A stretch of 64,000 bases of DNA from positions 2,356,001 through 2,420,000 of the forward strand of contig JAWZYU010000056.1 in the NCBI GenBank assembly GCA_038380435.1. Direction: 5' to 3'. Shown in pieces: positions 54,126 to 64,000 of this stretch; the first letter of the stretch is position 1, and each line of letters begins with the position of its first letter. Both the position numbers and the translations under genes were made by a program. A model generated the notes under the pieces. The model searched no databases. It had not been told where the DNA came from and worked only from the letters and a program-made list of their open reading frames with translations. Origin of the DNA: Ryuthela nishihirai (lineage: Eukaryota > Arthropoda > Arachnida > Araneae > Heptathelidae).

Positions 54126-55496
54126 AGATAGCTGAAATGGAAGAATATTCATTTTGCCGGGATATCTAAGCACACAGGTAAGACAGCAAAGGTAGGTGAA
54201 ATTTTATCCCTTGCATTAAAATATTCAAATGAATTTAATGGTAAGACTCATTTTCTAAATACCATGTCGTTTTGCTCTATCTAGCTATATTTGATTAACC
54301 GGAAAAATACTCTTTTTATACGCAAATGTTTTTACATTTTCGAGACTATGCACGGTGCATCTCATACTTCTGATTAGTAGAGAGTTTTCATTTTGCAAAC
54401 AATTCAAACTCGGATATTTAACAGTTCACAATTTTTATGTAACTTTGGTTTTATCTTAAAAATTTATTGTGTGTCTGAAGGTGCGAATTCGAACTAGTGA
54501 GATATTAAGAATATGCAACCATGTTTAATTAGTGCTTTTCCAAATAAACATTTATATTTTATTACCTCGTAAAAGTAACGGTTGTATTTTTATACGCCTG
54601 CTACTCATATATGCACACTATCTGGTGTATTTAACATTCACCATGCTTATTAATGAAGAATAACACGTTCCCACAGTTACAGCCTAATCATGAGTTTTTT
54701 TTATCTACCGTGTTGAATCATTTATAAATTATTTCTTTCATGCAAATACATACATTTCAGTTACCATTTGAGTCGCATTTATCAATAAAGGCTATCTTGA
54801 AATTCTAAACGATCGAAGCGAAAGTGTGTTTATGACCGTAGGAGCATGGATATAGATACAATTGTTTACAGTAATTCCCAACATTTACAACGCCAAGGAC
54901 CCACCTACCAATTCTCATTCTTTCTCCTAACCCCCTAACCCCTCAAATCTAGCCTTTCCTGTAAACCCTCTTTATCGTCATTGATTGGTACATTTTAACT
55001 AAAATAAAGGTCCCCGCAAAGAGGACTCCTAAAAATACCAGGACGAATTACATCTATAGTTCTTTATCTGTGCTTCATTTATGGTTACTTTGCGATTTGA
55101 ATCTAAAAATGTGGGTGTAGAAATTCAAAGGCCCCCAAAAATTTTTATATGACCAAGAGCCAATTTCATCTTGTGATCAGTATGAGATAGCCAGTGTTGC
55201 CATACTGAAATAGCATAATTCCATCCAAAAGCAATGAAAATCAATGCTTCATGTAATCGCGTATATTGTGCGTTTCCCATTAAAATTTTTGATATTTTGA
55301 AACCAGTTCGCCTACTCCTCTCCTTTCCTGCGTTCGCTGATTCCTAGTGGTGCGGGGAACAGAGCATTGTTCTATATTTTATGAAAAATTAAATAATTTT
55401 AAAGAATTTTGAATAACTTTTAAACAACTCATAACAAACATTTTTTTGATTTTATGTTCTATAAAATTAATTCGCTTGCAGCTAGACATTAACAAC
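54126..55496. other. Unassigned stretch
   Basis: No coding, RNA or repeat feature supported. Confidence 0.45.
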
Positions 55497-55691
55497 TTTT
55501 TGAACACTATTATGATGTAAGTCAACGTGGATATAGAAGAAAATTGTCTTGAGCCGAATTGGGTTTGAATCCCCGACTTAATGACATGTCAGGTGGTCTG
55601 GTCATCAGATGTTCGTAGTTCAGATTCCATTCGGTTGAAGACAATTTTCCTCTATGCCCACGTTCACCTACAGCAAAATAGTGTTCAAAAA
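55497..55691. mobile_element. Foldback MITE of about 195 bp
   Basis: Arms of about 65 bp (TTTTTGAACACTATTATGAT at the left, complement of CAGCAAAATAGTGTTCAAAA at the right) also share CAACGTGG/CCCACGTT and AAAATTGTCTT/AAGACAATTTT. The 65-bp centre contains GGGTTTGAATCCCC, which resembles a B box. Confidence 0.85.
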
Positions 55692-58113
55692 TTTGGTACT
55701 ATTACTATGAAGCGCTGTGATACAAAATGTCTAACAATATAACAGATAATCTATATTGTTTACACCTCTCTGATAATCATTTTCACAGTTTGTTATTTTA
55801 TTTTTGACTACTGTCTTAGCCTGTCTTACTTTGGCGACATTACTAAATGCGAAGATACAGAACAGCAATGGTTTCATGCAGGTTTTCTTTGCCAGTAAAA
55901 TTTAAAGTTCATTTTAAAACCACAAATATTTAGCAAAACAAATCGCTTAGATTCAACACTTTACAATATATCATATATTCCAGTGAAACCCACACCAAAA
56001 GATTGTCGCCAAACGTATGTCTATTGAGTAATCTTACTTCATTGAAATCTTCCACACGTCCGCTCACAACTCGGACAAATTTCCGAGTTGTGTGTAGTAT
56101 AAAAAGTTCCGAAAATTATCCGAAGTAATTTCGGACACTTTTTTAGGGATCATTCCCCACCCACTTCAGCTAGAAACCCGATCTGTTACTCACAACAGGG
56201 CTAGAACTAAGTGGGCCACCACACCAAATTTGGGACCGATCGTTCAAGTAGCCGTGGAACCACAGGAAAAGAGATAATATCTGTCACCGATGACATCACA
56301 AATGTTAGCCTGTAAATTCGTTGTTATATAATATGATCTATAGACCCGACCCGTTTAACCCAAATTTAATGAATAGCAACTAATAAAAACAGTATATTCT
56401 TAACGAGGGGAAGGAAGTAGTGAACTGGAAAAAAAATTTTTTTTAAAGTATCGATAAAACGTCTTGATCATAAAACAGAAAAAAAAATCTCAAGAAATGA
56501 GATTCTGAATTTCCAAAATCGTTTAGCTACCAACTTAGAAATGTATAGACAAGTAATTGGAAGAATTGAGCCCGATTGAATATATGATTATTTACTTTAT
56601 GAGTCGAGAGTTCTTTTCAATGAGCATCTGGTAGGATGGGCTTAATAAACACTACGAATTTTAAATATGAAAGCAGATTAAATATTTTAATACGCTACAT
56701 AATATAAAGAAATCGGGATAGATTGAAATATTAAGATATTTAAATATTAAGTAGAGCTACGTAAGCAAAATTCATATCTCATGTGTCTTAATTCTACAGT
56801 TGAATTGCCATAAAGTGTGTATCACTTCTCAAGTGGAATTAGTAGGCTTAGCAGGCGTAAACGTTTCTCCATAATGCTATTTTATCTATATATCTATCAT
56901 GTTGAAGATGGATAAAATATCATATCCCCAGATCCATAAATGGATTGATAATAAAATCACTTGGCTATACAAAGAGACTTAGCGTAAAACTGTCATGGTG
57001 TTTAAAATTGTTTCAGAATGCTTGTTAAACATTTATTGTTTGAGGTCTGTCAGGAAAGAAATTAAAAAAATTTCTTTAAAGAATTTTCTTTTAACTGATT
57101 CTAATGAGTATCTTAGTTCAGCTTGGAATCTATTAAGTACTTCTCTTCAAATACGTCCATAAATGAAATAATAATTGCCCAACTTAATTTTCATTAGGAA
57201 AAAAAATCAACAGCTTTGAAACAACATAACACTAAATTTTAAAATTGGCACTTGATACACGTTGGTCACCTGTTTAAGTCTCAGTACAATAAATTGATTC
57301 TCTTTACCTATAAAACGAACACATATGTACATTCTTTGGTAAAGAAACACGCGTAATTTTAATTTCTTAAAGCGCGTGTACATTATTTGAGACAAATCTA
57401 TTTGCAAGTTTGATTTCCTTCTTCGCAAAAGTGCGAAATTTCGTTTGTTAATCATTCAATAGATCAGTTTTAATTGTTCATAGCTTTAACTGCATCTTTG
57501 ATTTTGAATATATAATGCATTTTCTTTAAATAATTTAGTATCAAACTTAGAATATTTAAAATATAACTCTTTTTCTACCTGAAATTAAGAATAGATACAA
57601 ATAGCTGCGCATTCATTTATTATGCATTCTCATATTTCCATTGCTTCTTCCACACAACTTTGTTTCAGCTTTGAAATCTGAAATCATTCAGTTCAGTCGC
57701 TATATTTCTTGCATTTGCTGAATGCATCACGATAATCTAAAAGTGTGATTTTTAAATTCTTGATGTTTTACTTCACAAAAGATTTGAAACAAAAATGAAA
57801 TACTGGTCTATACTTTCATATTTATCATAATATAATTACATATAATTAATTTACATTTAGATATTTAAATTTGCACTGTTTTACACAGCTGTATTATATT
57901 TACTGTTATATTGTTCTCTTTATTACTAGGTTTAAATTCAAAATTACCCTTCACAAGTTAATAAATTATTCTTAATATTTAGAAAAATTAATGAGATGAT
58001 AAGTTTAAATTTCATAATTTTTGACGCTTTCTCTGAGAATCCACCATACTACGATATAATAATAGAGAGCAACTACGGCAGATAAGACCAAATTTGAGAG
58101 TAATTACTACGTA
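55692..58113. other. AT-rich unassigned stretch with one hairpin
   Basis: CACAACTCGG (56,065-56,074) and CCGAGTTGTG (56,083-56,092) form a 10-bp hairpin with an 8-nt loop. No coding similarity otherwise; the 82-codon minus frame at 57,207-57,455 is not recognisable. Confidence 0.45.
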
Positions 58114-58269
58114 TATAGGGTGTTTCGAAACTCTGTGTAGAAATTTTAATGGAGATAGGGAACACCAAGACAAACCTTTTTCGTCTCTAAATGTATGTCC
58201 GTTGACGTAACCCTTCGGTGCTAGAGGGCGTTGAGAGAAATATTGGTGGAGCTTGTACATAAATGAATA

Positions 58270-59560
58270 GAAACAAGTGTGAAAAGCATGTTTATTTAAA
58301 GAAGGTGCTAAAAGTTGCGACCAGCAACAGCATCGCATGCATGACAACGTGGAAGCATTGATTTGTCGTGCATGTTGAAAGATTTCCGGAATTTCGCGAA
58401 CAGTTGCATCGGCGACAGCGATTCTTGCGATGAGGTTTTCATCTTAGTCATTGGGAGTGTCGTACATTTGCTCAAAAAATATCCGAATACTACGGTGAAT
58501 TACAGAATTCAGAAAAAAAATCTGGCAACTTTTTTTAGAAATTATTGATCTGACAACCTTCGTGTACAGTGCACGAAGGTTTCTAAAAAATCGTTCCCAG
58601 ATAGTTTTTCTGAATTCTGTAATCAACCATAGTGTTCGGATAGTTTGTGAGCCACTGTACACGAGGTTCTTAATGAGTCCCCAGAGGAAGAAAACGATAC
58701 ATGTTAAATTGGGAGAGCTTGGTGGCGATGGATCCACCCCGGCCTATCCATCGCCCCCAAAAAGTGGCGTTCAGATAATCCCGCTCATATTTGCTGAAGT
58801 GTGCTGGCGCCCCCTTCGTGTTGAAACCACATTCATCTGCGAATATCCACAGAAACATCTTCCAGCAGTCCTGGCAATGTTTCTTCAAGGGAGGCAGCAG
58901 GTATGGCCCAATCAAAATGTCATGGATGATACCCCCGAAAACATTGATGGAAAACCGTTGTTGAGGACCATGCGCCTTTGTGGCATGCGGATTTTGGTGT
59001 GCCCAAACGTGAGAATTGTGCACACTAAACACACCCTCACGTGTGAACGAGGCCTCATCTGATAAGAGCACATGAGCCGGAAAATCATTCTGCACCGTAG
59101 TCTGCTGCAGAAACGAGAGCAGAAATTCTACACGAAGAGTGTAATCCTGAGGCTGCAATGCCTGGAATCTCTGACGATTAAACGGATGTAACTGTTGCTC
59201 GTGCCACACTCTCCATGCGAGGGGGTGGTTCACACCGAGGCTACATACAACAGCTCACGTGCTTGTGCCTGGATTATCATCAATCTGTCATAGTATATCT
59301 TCTTCCATGTCAGGAGTGTGCATGGTTTTCTCCTGACCAGTGTCATGCATGTTTGCATGGAATGTTCCAGTTTCTCGCAGTTTCTGGTACAAATGCACAA
59401 ATGTTTGGTGGTTTGGCACATGTCTGTTTGGGAAACGCTATCGTTACAACCTCATAGCAGCTCTTCCGTTTCCATTGGCAGCACCATACGCCAGATGCAT
59501 GTCAGCCATCTCAGCAGTCATGAAACACTCCATGTTACATATAATGTGCATGATTTACGA
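58270..59560 (-). pseudogene. Mariner/IS630-superfamily transposase pseudogene
   Basis: DDE-type cut-and-paste transposase. The readable core at 59,233-58,670 includes PAHVLLSDEASFTREGVF (first catalytic Asp in SDEA), HVWAHQNPHATKAHGPQQRF, INVFGGIIHDILIGPYLLPP and NTKGAPAHFSKYERDYLNA (usually HDGAPAHF; the second catalytic Asp is replaced). Then come GRWIGRGG and, in a shifted frame, SPNLTCIVFFLWGLIKNLVY (usually SPDLTPLDFFLWG; the third catalytic residue is lost). The C-terminus resumes beyond the nested MITE with ENLIARIAVADATVREIPEI. N-terminal pieces lie at 59,230-59,560. Inactive by substitutions, frameshifts and the insertion. Confidence 0.9.
58463..58659. mobile_element. Palindromic MITE nested in the mariner transposase
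   Basis: It starts TACATTTGCTCAAAAAATAT and ends GTGAGCCACTGTA. The central CTTCGTGTACAGTGCACGAAGG is the hairpin top. Removing it and one TA rejoins the transposase frame (NLVY followed by DTPND), confirming the exact boundaries. Confidence 0.94.
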
Positions 59561-59752
59561 ATGCCGACGGCAAACACAAGTTCGTTTTCTGTTCCCATTT
59601 CGCCCGTCTAGCAAATTGCAGGGCCGTCAAAGAGCGCCCTCTAGCGCCATAGGGTTAGGTCAGCAGACATACATTCACAGAAGAAAAAGATTTGTCTTGG
59701 TGTTCCCTATCTCTCATTGAAATTTGTACAGAGAGTTTTGAAACACCCTGCA

Positions 59753-60677
59753 TGTATAACTCATCAACTGGTATTAATTCATGTTAGTTTCAATAGCTTT
59801 CTAAATCTTACACTTATACTTGTACAGTTTATCTCAATCGATAATTATAATAGTGCTCAAAGCATGTCTCATTCGTTTCACAGTTCCAATTTAAATGACG
59901 AATTTCCATTCGATATTAAACACGTTTTAAGATTATTTTAGAAACACTAATACAGAAATGTCCAAATGAAAAAAATAACAACTGAGATGGTTGATGAATC
60001 CTTGAAAATTCAATCTTTTTATTTGGTCGTTTTCTGTTTTTGTAATAATCCAATTTCTACATTAGTAGAAACTAGTCCAGACATTTTCAAACTTTCATTC
60101 TTGGGAGTGTTTAATTAAAGCGAATCGTTAATTCTTTTAAATATTATTTTTATATTTAAACAGGTAGTTATAATTATCACGGAAAAAATGTTTATACGTA
60201 TTGATATCAATAAAAGTGTGATGTACTGTTCGTTTTATTTTCGATAAATTCTCACTTAGATATGTCTGAGGTGTAGTTAGATGTATAAAGGATTTAGTTT
60301 GTCTAAGTTTATTTATTGCAATAGAGACTCCATGAGGACAGATTTTAGGATAAATATGTAAAATATGTCAAATAAATTTAAAAATCAATTCTTTTATGCT
60401 GAAGATTTTCTGTTTTATTAATAAATAACTGAAGCAGGATGTTATGTTATATTGATGTATATTTATGTGTCTATAACACGGTATAAAGTATATTTAATGT
60501 ATAACGATGTGTTTCTATAACACAGTCTGAAGTTTATTAAATGTATTAAGTAATAAATGTCAATTAATATGTTTTATGTTAGTAGGCCTGTAAATAGTAT
60601 CTAGGTAGTCACTGGAAGGAGAACTTATGCACCAATCCCCTGTGATGATGCATAGAACCGGCCAGGCCTAGCACCTA
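59753..60677. other. AT-rich unassigned stretch
   Basis: No coding similarity. ATGTATA...TAACACGGTATAAAGTATA and ATGTGTTTCTATAACACAGT blocks near 60,470-60,530 are a diverged direct repeat (TGTCTATAACAC/TTTCTATAACAC). Confidence 0.45.
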
Positions 60678-61135
60678 ATGTCCGACGACGCCTTCTCGTG
60701 GTTAGTACCTTTCACAAAAACTTCACGTTTCGGTGAAGTGGTGTGGGAGTACGGGTGCCTGGACGATATTGTACGTCACATCCACGAAAAGTGTCGCAAG
60801 CCTTTTACTTCCGTCATTGCTTACAAGGGAGGATTCTACGAGAAGTGACTATTGACCAGACTTGGTATAACCTCTCTGGATTTAGAAAAAAATTGGTTGT
60901 CCACCTTTCAAAGACCTTCCTAAAATACCTGGAACTGAGTGCGGTTCTCACGCAGGTTGTGGAGTGCATTGTTCACAAGCCGAGACAGCAGCATTTAGTA
61001 CATGGTTGAACGAGTATATCGAGAAGCACTCTAAGCAATGGACCGGTCGTTAATTGGTCAACCACACGGACAATTAGAGACTTTTGCTTTGTGGGACTTG
61101 TTCGACGAACCTGACTATTTTGGCGAGAACGCTCC
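60678..61135 (+). pseudogene. Decayed coding region of unknown family
   Basis: An ATG at 60,678 opens a 56-codon frame ending at 60,848 with protein-like composition (FGEVVWEYGCLDDIVRHIHE, KPFTSVIAYKGGFYEK). The same frame continues past the stop as LLTRLGITSLDLEKNW. A shift then gives CGSHAGCGVHCSQAETAAFS and WLNEYIEKHSKQW, and further on RSLIGQPHGQLETFALWDLF is open. The order AYKGG...LGI..LDLE...C..H....HC..AE..AF..WL looks like one protein with stops and frameshifts. I cannot name the family with confidence. It lies 0.8 kb upstream of the polymerase gene, same strand, and could belong to the same or an older element. Confidence 0.45.
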
Positions 61136-61650
61136 ACCTATGTCCTGCTGAAGACAATCCTTCTGTGAATGAAAGCAACCCTTCTATTAGTGATGAGGAA
61201 AAACCTTATTAACTTATGTAGATGACATTTTCTTTCCTCTCTGTCCTTTGGTGACGTGTTAAAGAGAGCGAAAGACAACCTGTATACTAGCGACAATTAG
61301 TTTTGTAAATAAAATTCCGATATTAATTAACAATTACTGTGTTGTGTACTCATTTACGTTATGAATCGTGTGAAGACAGCAAGTAGTGAGTAAAGGAGAG
61401 TTCTGGAACAGTGGCGGATCAATGTTAATCCTATGGGATCCGCCACCCATGTGTTTTAAGCTGGTGGCGGATGATTATCAATCACATTAGTCATGCAGTG
61501 TCAAAAAGAATACCTCCCTCCAGTGATGTAATAATCTGAAATTATATTATTCAGTTAAATTGCAGATAATCCATTAGTAATTTCCACCGACGTCCATCTT
61601 GGTTTCCACAAAGTCCGATTTTTTTTTTTCAATTCCACCATTTTGGAATC
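61136..61650. other. Spacer with short GGCGGATC inverted repeats
   Basis: GTGGCGGATC near 61,413 and GGATCCGCCACC near 61,436 are inverted, with another GGTGGCGGATGAT near 61,464. An element end may lie in this spacer, but I cannot define a terminal repeat without its partner. Confidence 0.4.
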
Positions 61651-61804
61651 TGACGTCACCGATTAGCAGTTCTACCTTTTAAAGTATTTTTACCCAATAG
61701 CATTGTTTCTTTCCGTTTCTGCAGGTCAATCTTTTATTCCAGTTTCTGCGGGATAGTCATTCTTCTAGTATAAATACGACATCCATCGGTCAGATTCCTC
61801 ATTC
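61651..61804 (+). promoter_or_regulatory. Pol II core promoter with CRE, CCAAT, TATA and Inr
   Basis: TGACGTCA (61,651-61,658, CRE palindrome), CCAAT (61,694-61,698), TATAAATA (61,769-61,776) and TCATTC (61,799-61,804, matching the arthropod initiator TCAKTY with A+1 at 61,801) are in the right order. TATA to start is 32 bp. The predicted leader to the ATG at 61,927 is 126 nt and contains no upstream ATG that I see. Confidence 0.6.
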
Positions 61805-61926
61805 TGTTGTCAGACATTGACAGTGACGGCTCTCTGCTGCTGCTTCTCCGTGATTTTTCCAACGGCAATAGTGATAGTTCTCGACGTCCTCGTGTAGTAT
61901 CAGCTATTTTACAACTCTGCTACATA

Positions 61927-64000
61927 ATGTATCCATGTGATATATGTGAGAAGGCTTTCACACTCAAGACAAATCTGATTCGTCATATGAGAAATCACGA
62001 TGGAAATAGCCTGTTTAAGTGCTCTGAGTGCGAATCGACATTCTCAAGGAGAGATGATGTCCGACGTCATGAGTTATCCCACACCTCCAGGAAAACCTAC
62101 AAATGTGAAGAATGTGCAATGGAGTTTGGGCGAAAAGACAGTCTTTTGCGCCATCAAAGAAAGCCCCACAATAATAAGCGAAAACGTTCTGAAGATGAAA
62201 GGATTCCGCAGAAGAAGCAAAAACCAGACCCTGAAGACCCCTGTCAGTTTACAGAAGAAATGAAAAGGACCCTATCAACACATAAACTGACGGCAACGGA
62301 AGAAACATCAGTTGACCTCACCTTTTTCCTCGAATCCTCGCGGGAGTCACTCCTAACTCATCTGAAAGAAGAATTGACCTCGAAAGGTAGCATTAAATGG
62401 TACCTTGTCGTGCAAGTGCGATTCAGGCGAAAAGTTTCCCCTTCTACCTTTGAACACTGTACCCCGTTTTTCCGAAGTAACTGTGTCACAAGCCTACCTA
62501 CATCATCCCTAAACAGAGAATTGGATTCAGCGTATAAGAAGATTAAGACCTCATTTGAAGAATTTGAAGGAGCACATAGTGGATGGACACTGGATGCCGT
62601 ACTCCACGCTGAAATGAACATTGGAAAATATATCCCTCTTGCAGGATCTAGTTATATCCCTACTCCAAGAGAATTACTGCTAAAACACGCTATTGTCAAT
62701 GTATGTAATTCTGACCAAAAATGTTTTGTCTGGTCTGTTTTAGCCTCTTTGTATCCTGCCACAGATAATCCGCAGCGCCTTAACAACTATATACATTTAG
62801 AAGACAAATTAAACACATCGGGCTTAATTTTCCCTGTTACAATAAATCAAATATCTAAATTCGAAAAAATGAACAATATTTCTGTTAATGTTTTTGGATA
62901 TGAGAAAGAGGTGTTCCCACTCTACATCACACCATTCAGATTTAAAGCGCATGCAAATCTCCTTCTGTTATCGGATGATGAAAAGCAGCATTATTGCTCC
63001 ATTAAGAATATGAGTAGACTTCTCAGTCCTCTCACCAAACATAACGGTGTACGTTTCTACTGTGATTACTGCCTTCACCGTTTCGCAAATGAATCCCTCT
63101 TGAAGGATCATGTTCCCTATTGTCGAGAACATGGACCTCAGAGAGTAGAACTCCCAACTGAAGAAGAGAAATGGTTGAAATTCACAAATTTTAAGTTTCA
63201 GCAGCTCGTTCCATACGTGATTTATGCCGACTTTGAATCATTCCTAGTGAAAGTGGACACTTGTATGCCTAACCCTGAAAAATCTCACACCACTATCACG
63301 GCAAATCATGAACCCTGTGGATTTGCATATCTTGTTGTTGGACATGATGGCTGCAGCTATAAGCCTCCAGTAGTTTATAGAGGTCCTAATGTAGTAGAAG
63401 AATTTTTAGAATGTCTGCTTAAAGAAGAAGAAAACATTAAAAATTTACTGTCGATGATAAAGCCAATGCAGCTCTCGAATCATGAAGAGGAATCATTTCA
63501 CAACGCTACTGACTGTCATATTTGTAAGCATGCCCTAGGAGCAGATCGTGTGAGAGATCACGATCATATAACAGGTAAATTCCGAGGAGCTGCCCATAAT
63601 TCCTGTAATCTGAACTTTAAGTTAACCAATAGGATTCCAGTTATCTTTCACAACCTAAAGGGATATGACAGCCACCTTATTATGCAGGGAATCGGCAGAA
63701 TCAAAAATAAGAAGATTAATTGCATTCCCAATAACATGGAAACATACATAACCTTCTCCTTAGGGACATTACATTTTATAGACTCCTATCAGTTTTTAAG
63801 CACATCCCTTGAGAAGCTAGTAAATAATTTATCACCAGATGAGTTCCATATTTTAAAGGAACATGTTGAAACTGAACGGTTACACCTGGTTTTGAGAAAA
63901 GGAGTTTACCCCTATGATTATATTGACAACAGTGAAAAGTTTGAACAAATAGTATTACCACCACGTGAAGCATTTTACAACCAACTCACAGAAGAAGCAC
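61927..64000 (+). CDS. Polinton/Maverick-type family B DNA polymerase, 5' part
   Basis: Open frame of 691 codons running off the window with no stop or frameshift, so the C-terminal polymerase palm is not seen. The N-terminus has three C2H2 zinc fingers (C4/C7/H20/H24, C32/C35/H48/H52, C60/C63/H76/H81) and then a basic stretch NKRKRSEDERI. A C2HC-type finger is at C379/C382/H395/C399. YADFES at 433-438 (D435, E437) fits the exonuclease I motif. C530/C533 with RDHDHITG (D544-H547) and AAHNSCN (H557, C560) matches recombination endonuclease VII. FHNLKGYDSH (N576, D581) fits exonuclease II, followed by FIDSYQFLSTSLEKL. Protein-primed polymerases of Polintons and related adintovirus-like elements share this arrangement. 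It would replicate the element's linear DNA. ATG 61,927 is chosen because it starts just before the first finger and follows a good promoter. The intact frame suggests a recent or active copy. Confidence 0.85.
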   Translation, partial: MYPCDICEKAFTLKTNLIRHMRNHDGNSLFKCSECESTFSRRDDVRRHELSHTSRKTYKCEECAMEFGRKDSLLRHQRKPHNNKRKRSEDERIPQKKQKPDPEDPCQFTEEMKRTLSTHKLTATEETSVDLTFFLESSRESLLTHLKEELTSKGSIKWYLVVQVRFRRKVSPSTFEHCTPFFRSNCVTSLPTSSLNRELDSAYKKIKTSFEEFEGAHSGWTLDAVLHAEMNIGKYIPLAGSSYIPTPRELLLKHAIVNVCNSDQKCFVWSVLASLYPATDNPQRLNNYIHLEDKLNTSGLIFPVTINQISKFEKMNNISVNVFGYEKEVFPLYITPFRFKAHANLLLLSDDEKQHYCSIKNMSRLLSPLTKHNGVRFYCDYCLHRFANESLLKDHVPYCREHGPQRVELPTEEEKWLKFTNFKFQQLVPYVIYADFESFLVKVDTCMPNPEKSHTTITANHEPCGFAYLVVGHDGCSYKPPVVYRGPNVVEEFLECLLKEEENIKNLLSMIKPMQLSNHEEESFHNATDCHICKHALGADRVRDHDHITGKFRGAAHNSCNLNFKLTNRIPVIFHNLKGYDSHLIMQGIGRIKNKKINCIPNNMETYITFSLGTLHFIDSYQFLSTSLEKLVNNLSPDEFHILKEHVETERLHLVLRKGVYPYDYIDNSEKFEQIVLPPREAFYNQLTEEA

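Larger units (their letters stand above)
58114..59752 (-). mobile_element. Mariner-type element with long TIRs
   Basis: The left end AGGGTGTTTCGAAACTCTGT (58,117 on) and right end (complement CAGGGTGTTTCAAAACTCTC) are inverted repeats of about 114 bp with few differences, extending inward to the CGCTAGAGGGCG block. The total is 1.64 kb, of which about 195 bp is a nested MITE. A single broken transposase gene is on the minus strand. Confidence 0.92.

Noticed and set aside
61390..61500. Left terminal inverted repeat of the Polinton-type element at the GGCGGATC palindromes
   Set aside because: No partner end is within the window and no 6-bp duplication can be checked. The short inverted repeats are not enough to call a terminus.

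Overview
The window reads as repeat-rich, AT-rich animal nuclear DNA, most probably from an arthropod or another invertebrate. Everything recognisable is eukaryotic mobile-element sequence: non-LTR retrotransposons, tRNA-derived SINEs, Tc1/mariner and hAT-like DNA elements, palindromic MITEs and the 5' part of a Polinton/Maverick-type DNA polymerase gene. I see no bacterial gene, no CRISPR array and no rRNA. The species cannot be read from the sequence; arthropod is an inference.

One SINE dominates. I call it SINE-A: about 385 bp, with a tRNA-like head carrying pol III A and B boxes, a GC-rich body, and a 3' end reading GTAAAACAACCC followed by (AACCC)n. More than thirty full or partial copies lie in both orientations. 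Several have 8-14 bp target-site duplications (TSDs) that can be read directly. Most mid-sized open frames in the window are just these copies read in different frames. A second tRNA-derived family, SINE-B, has four copies or fragments.

Layout. 0.35-2.5 kb: LINE reverse-transcriptase remnant (minus) interrupted by a SINE-A. 4.5-5.3 kb: 3' piece of an RTE-like LINE. 7.6-8.9 kb: Tc1 element. 9.2-18.6 kb: SINE pieces, inverted duplications, diverged tandem repeats and a hAT-like element with an internally amplified core. 20.9-24 kb: foldback element, unassigned repeat C and a palindromic MITE. 24.7-27.5 kb: LINE with a PHD-finger ORF1 (minus). 27.6-32.4 kb: SINE cluster around a nearly complete RTE-like LINE (minus). 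35.98-36.87 kb: a small open frame whose last codon was hit by a SINE.

37.8-52.5 kb is a tandem segmental duplication. The left copy (37.82-42.61 kb) lacks about 3.3 kb that the right copy (44.22-52.49 kb) keeps between two SINE-A copies, and a hybrid SINE sits at the deletion point. Each copy carries Jockey-like LINE sequence. 48.05-48.73 kb holds a repeat pair in which one member bears a 30-bp SINE-tail insertion and the other is the empty site. 58.1-59.75 kb: mariner-type element with a MITE nested in its transposase.

The right edge (61.65-64.0 kb) is the most gene-like part: a well-formed pol II promoter followed by an open frame of at least 691 codons encoding zinc fingers, an endonuclease-VII-like motif and the exonuclease part of a family B DNA polymerase. 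It runs off the window. The elements do not form a pathway; together they record repeated insertion, nesting, and recombination between SINE copies.
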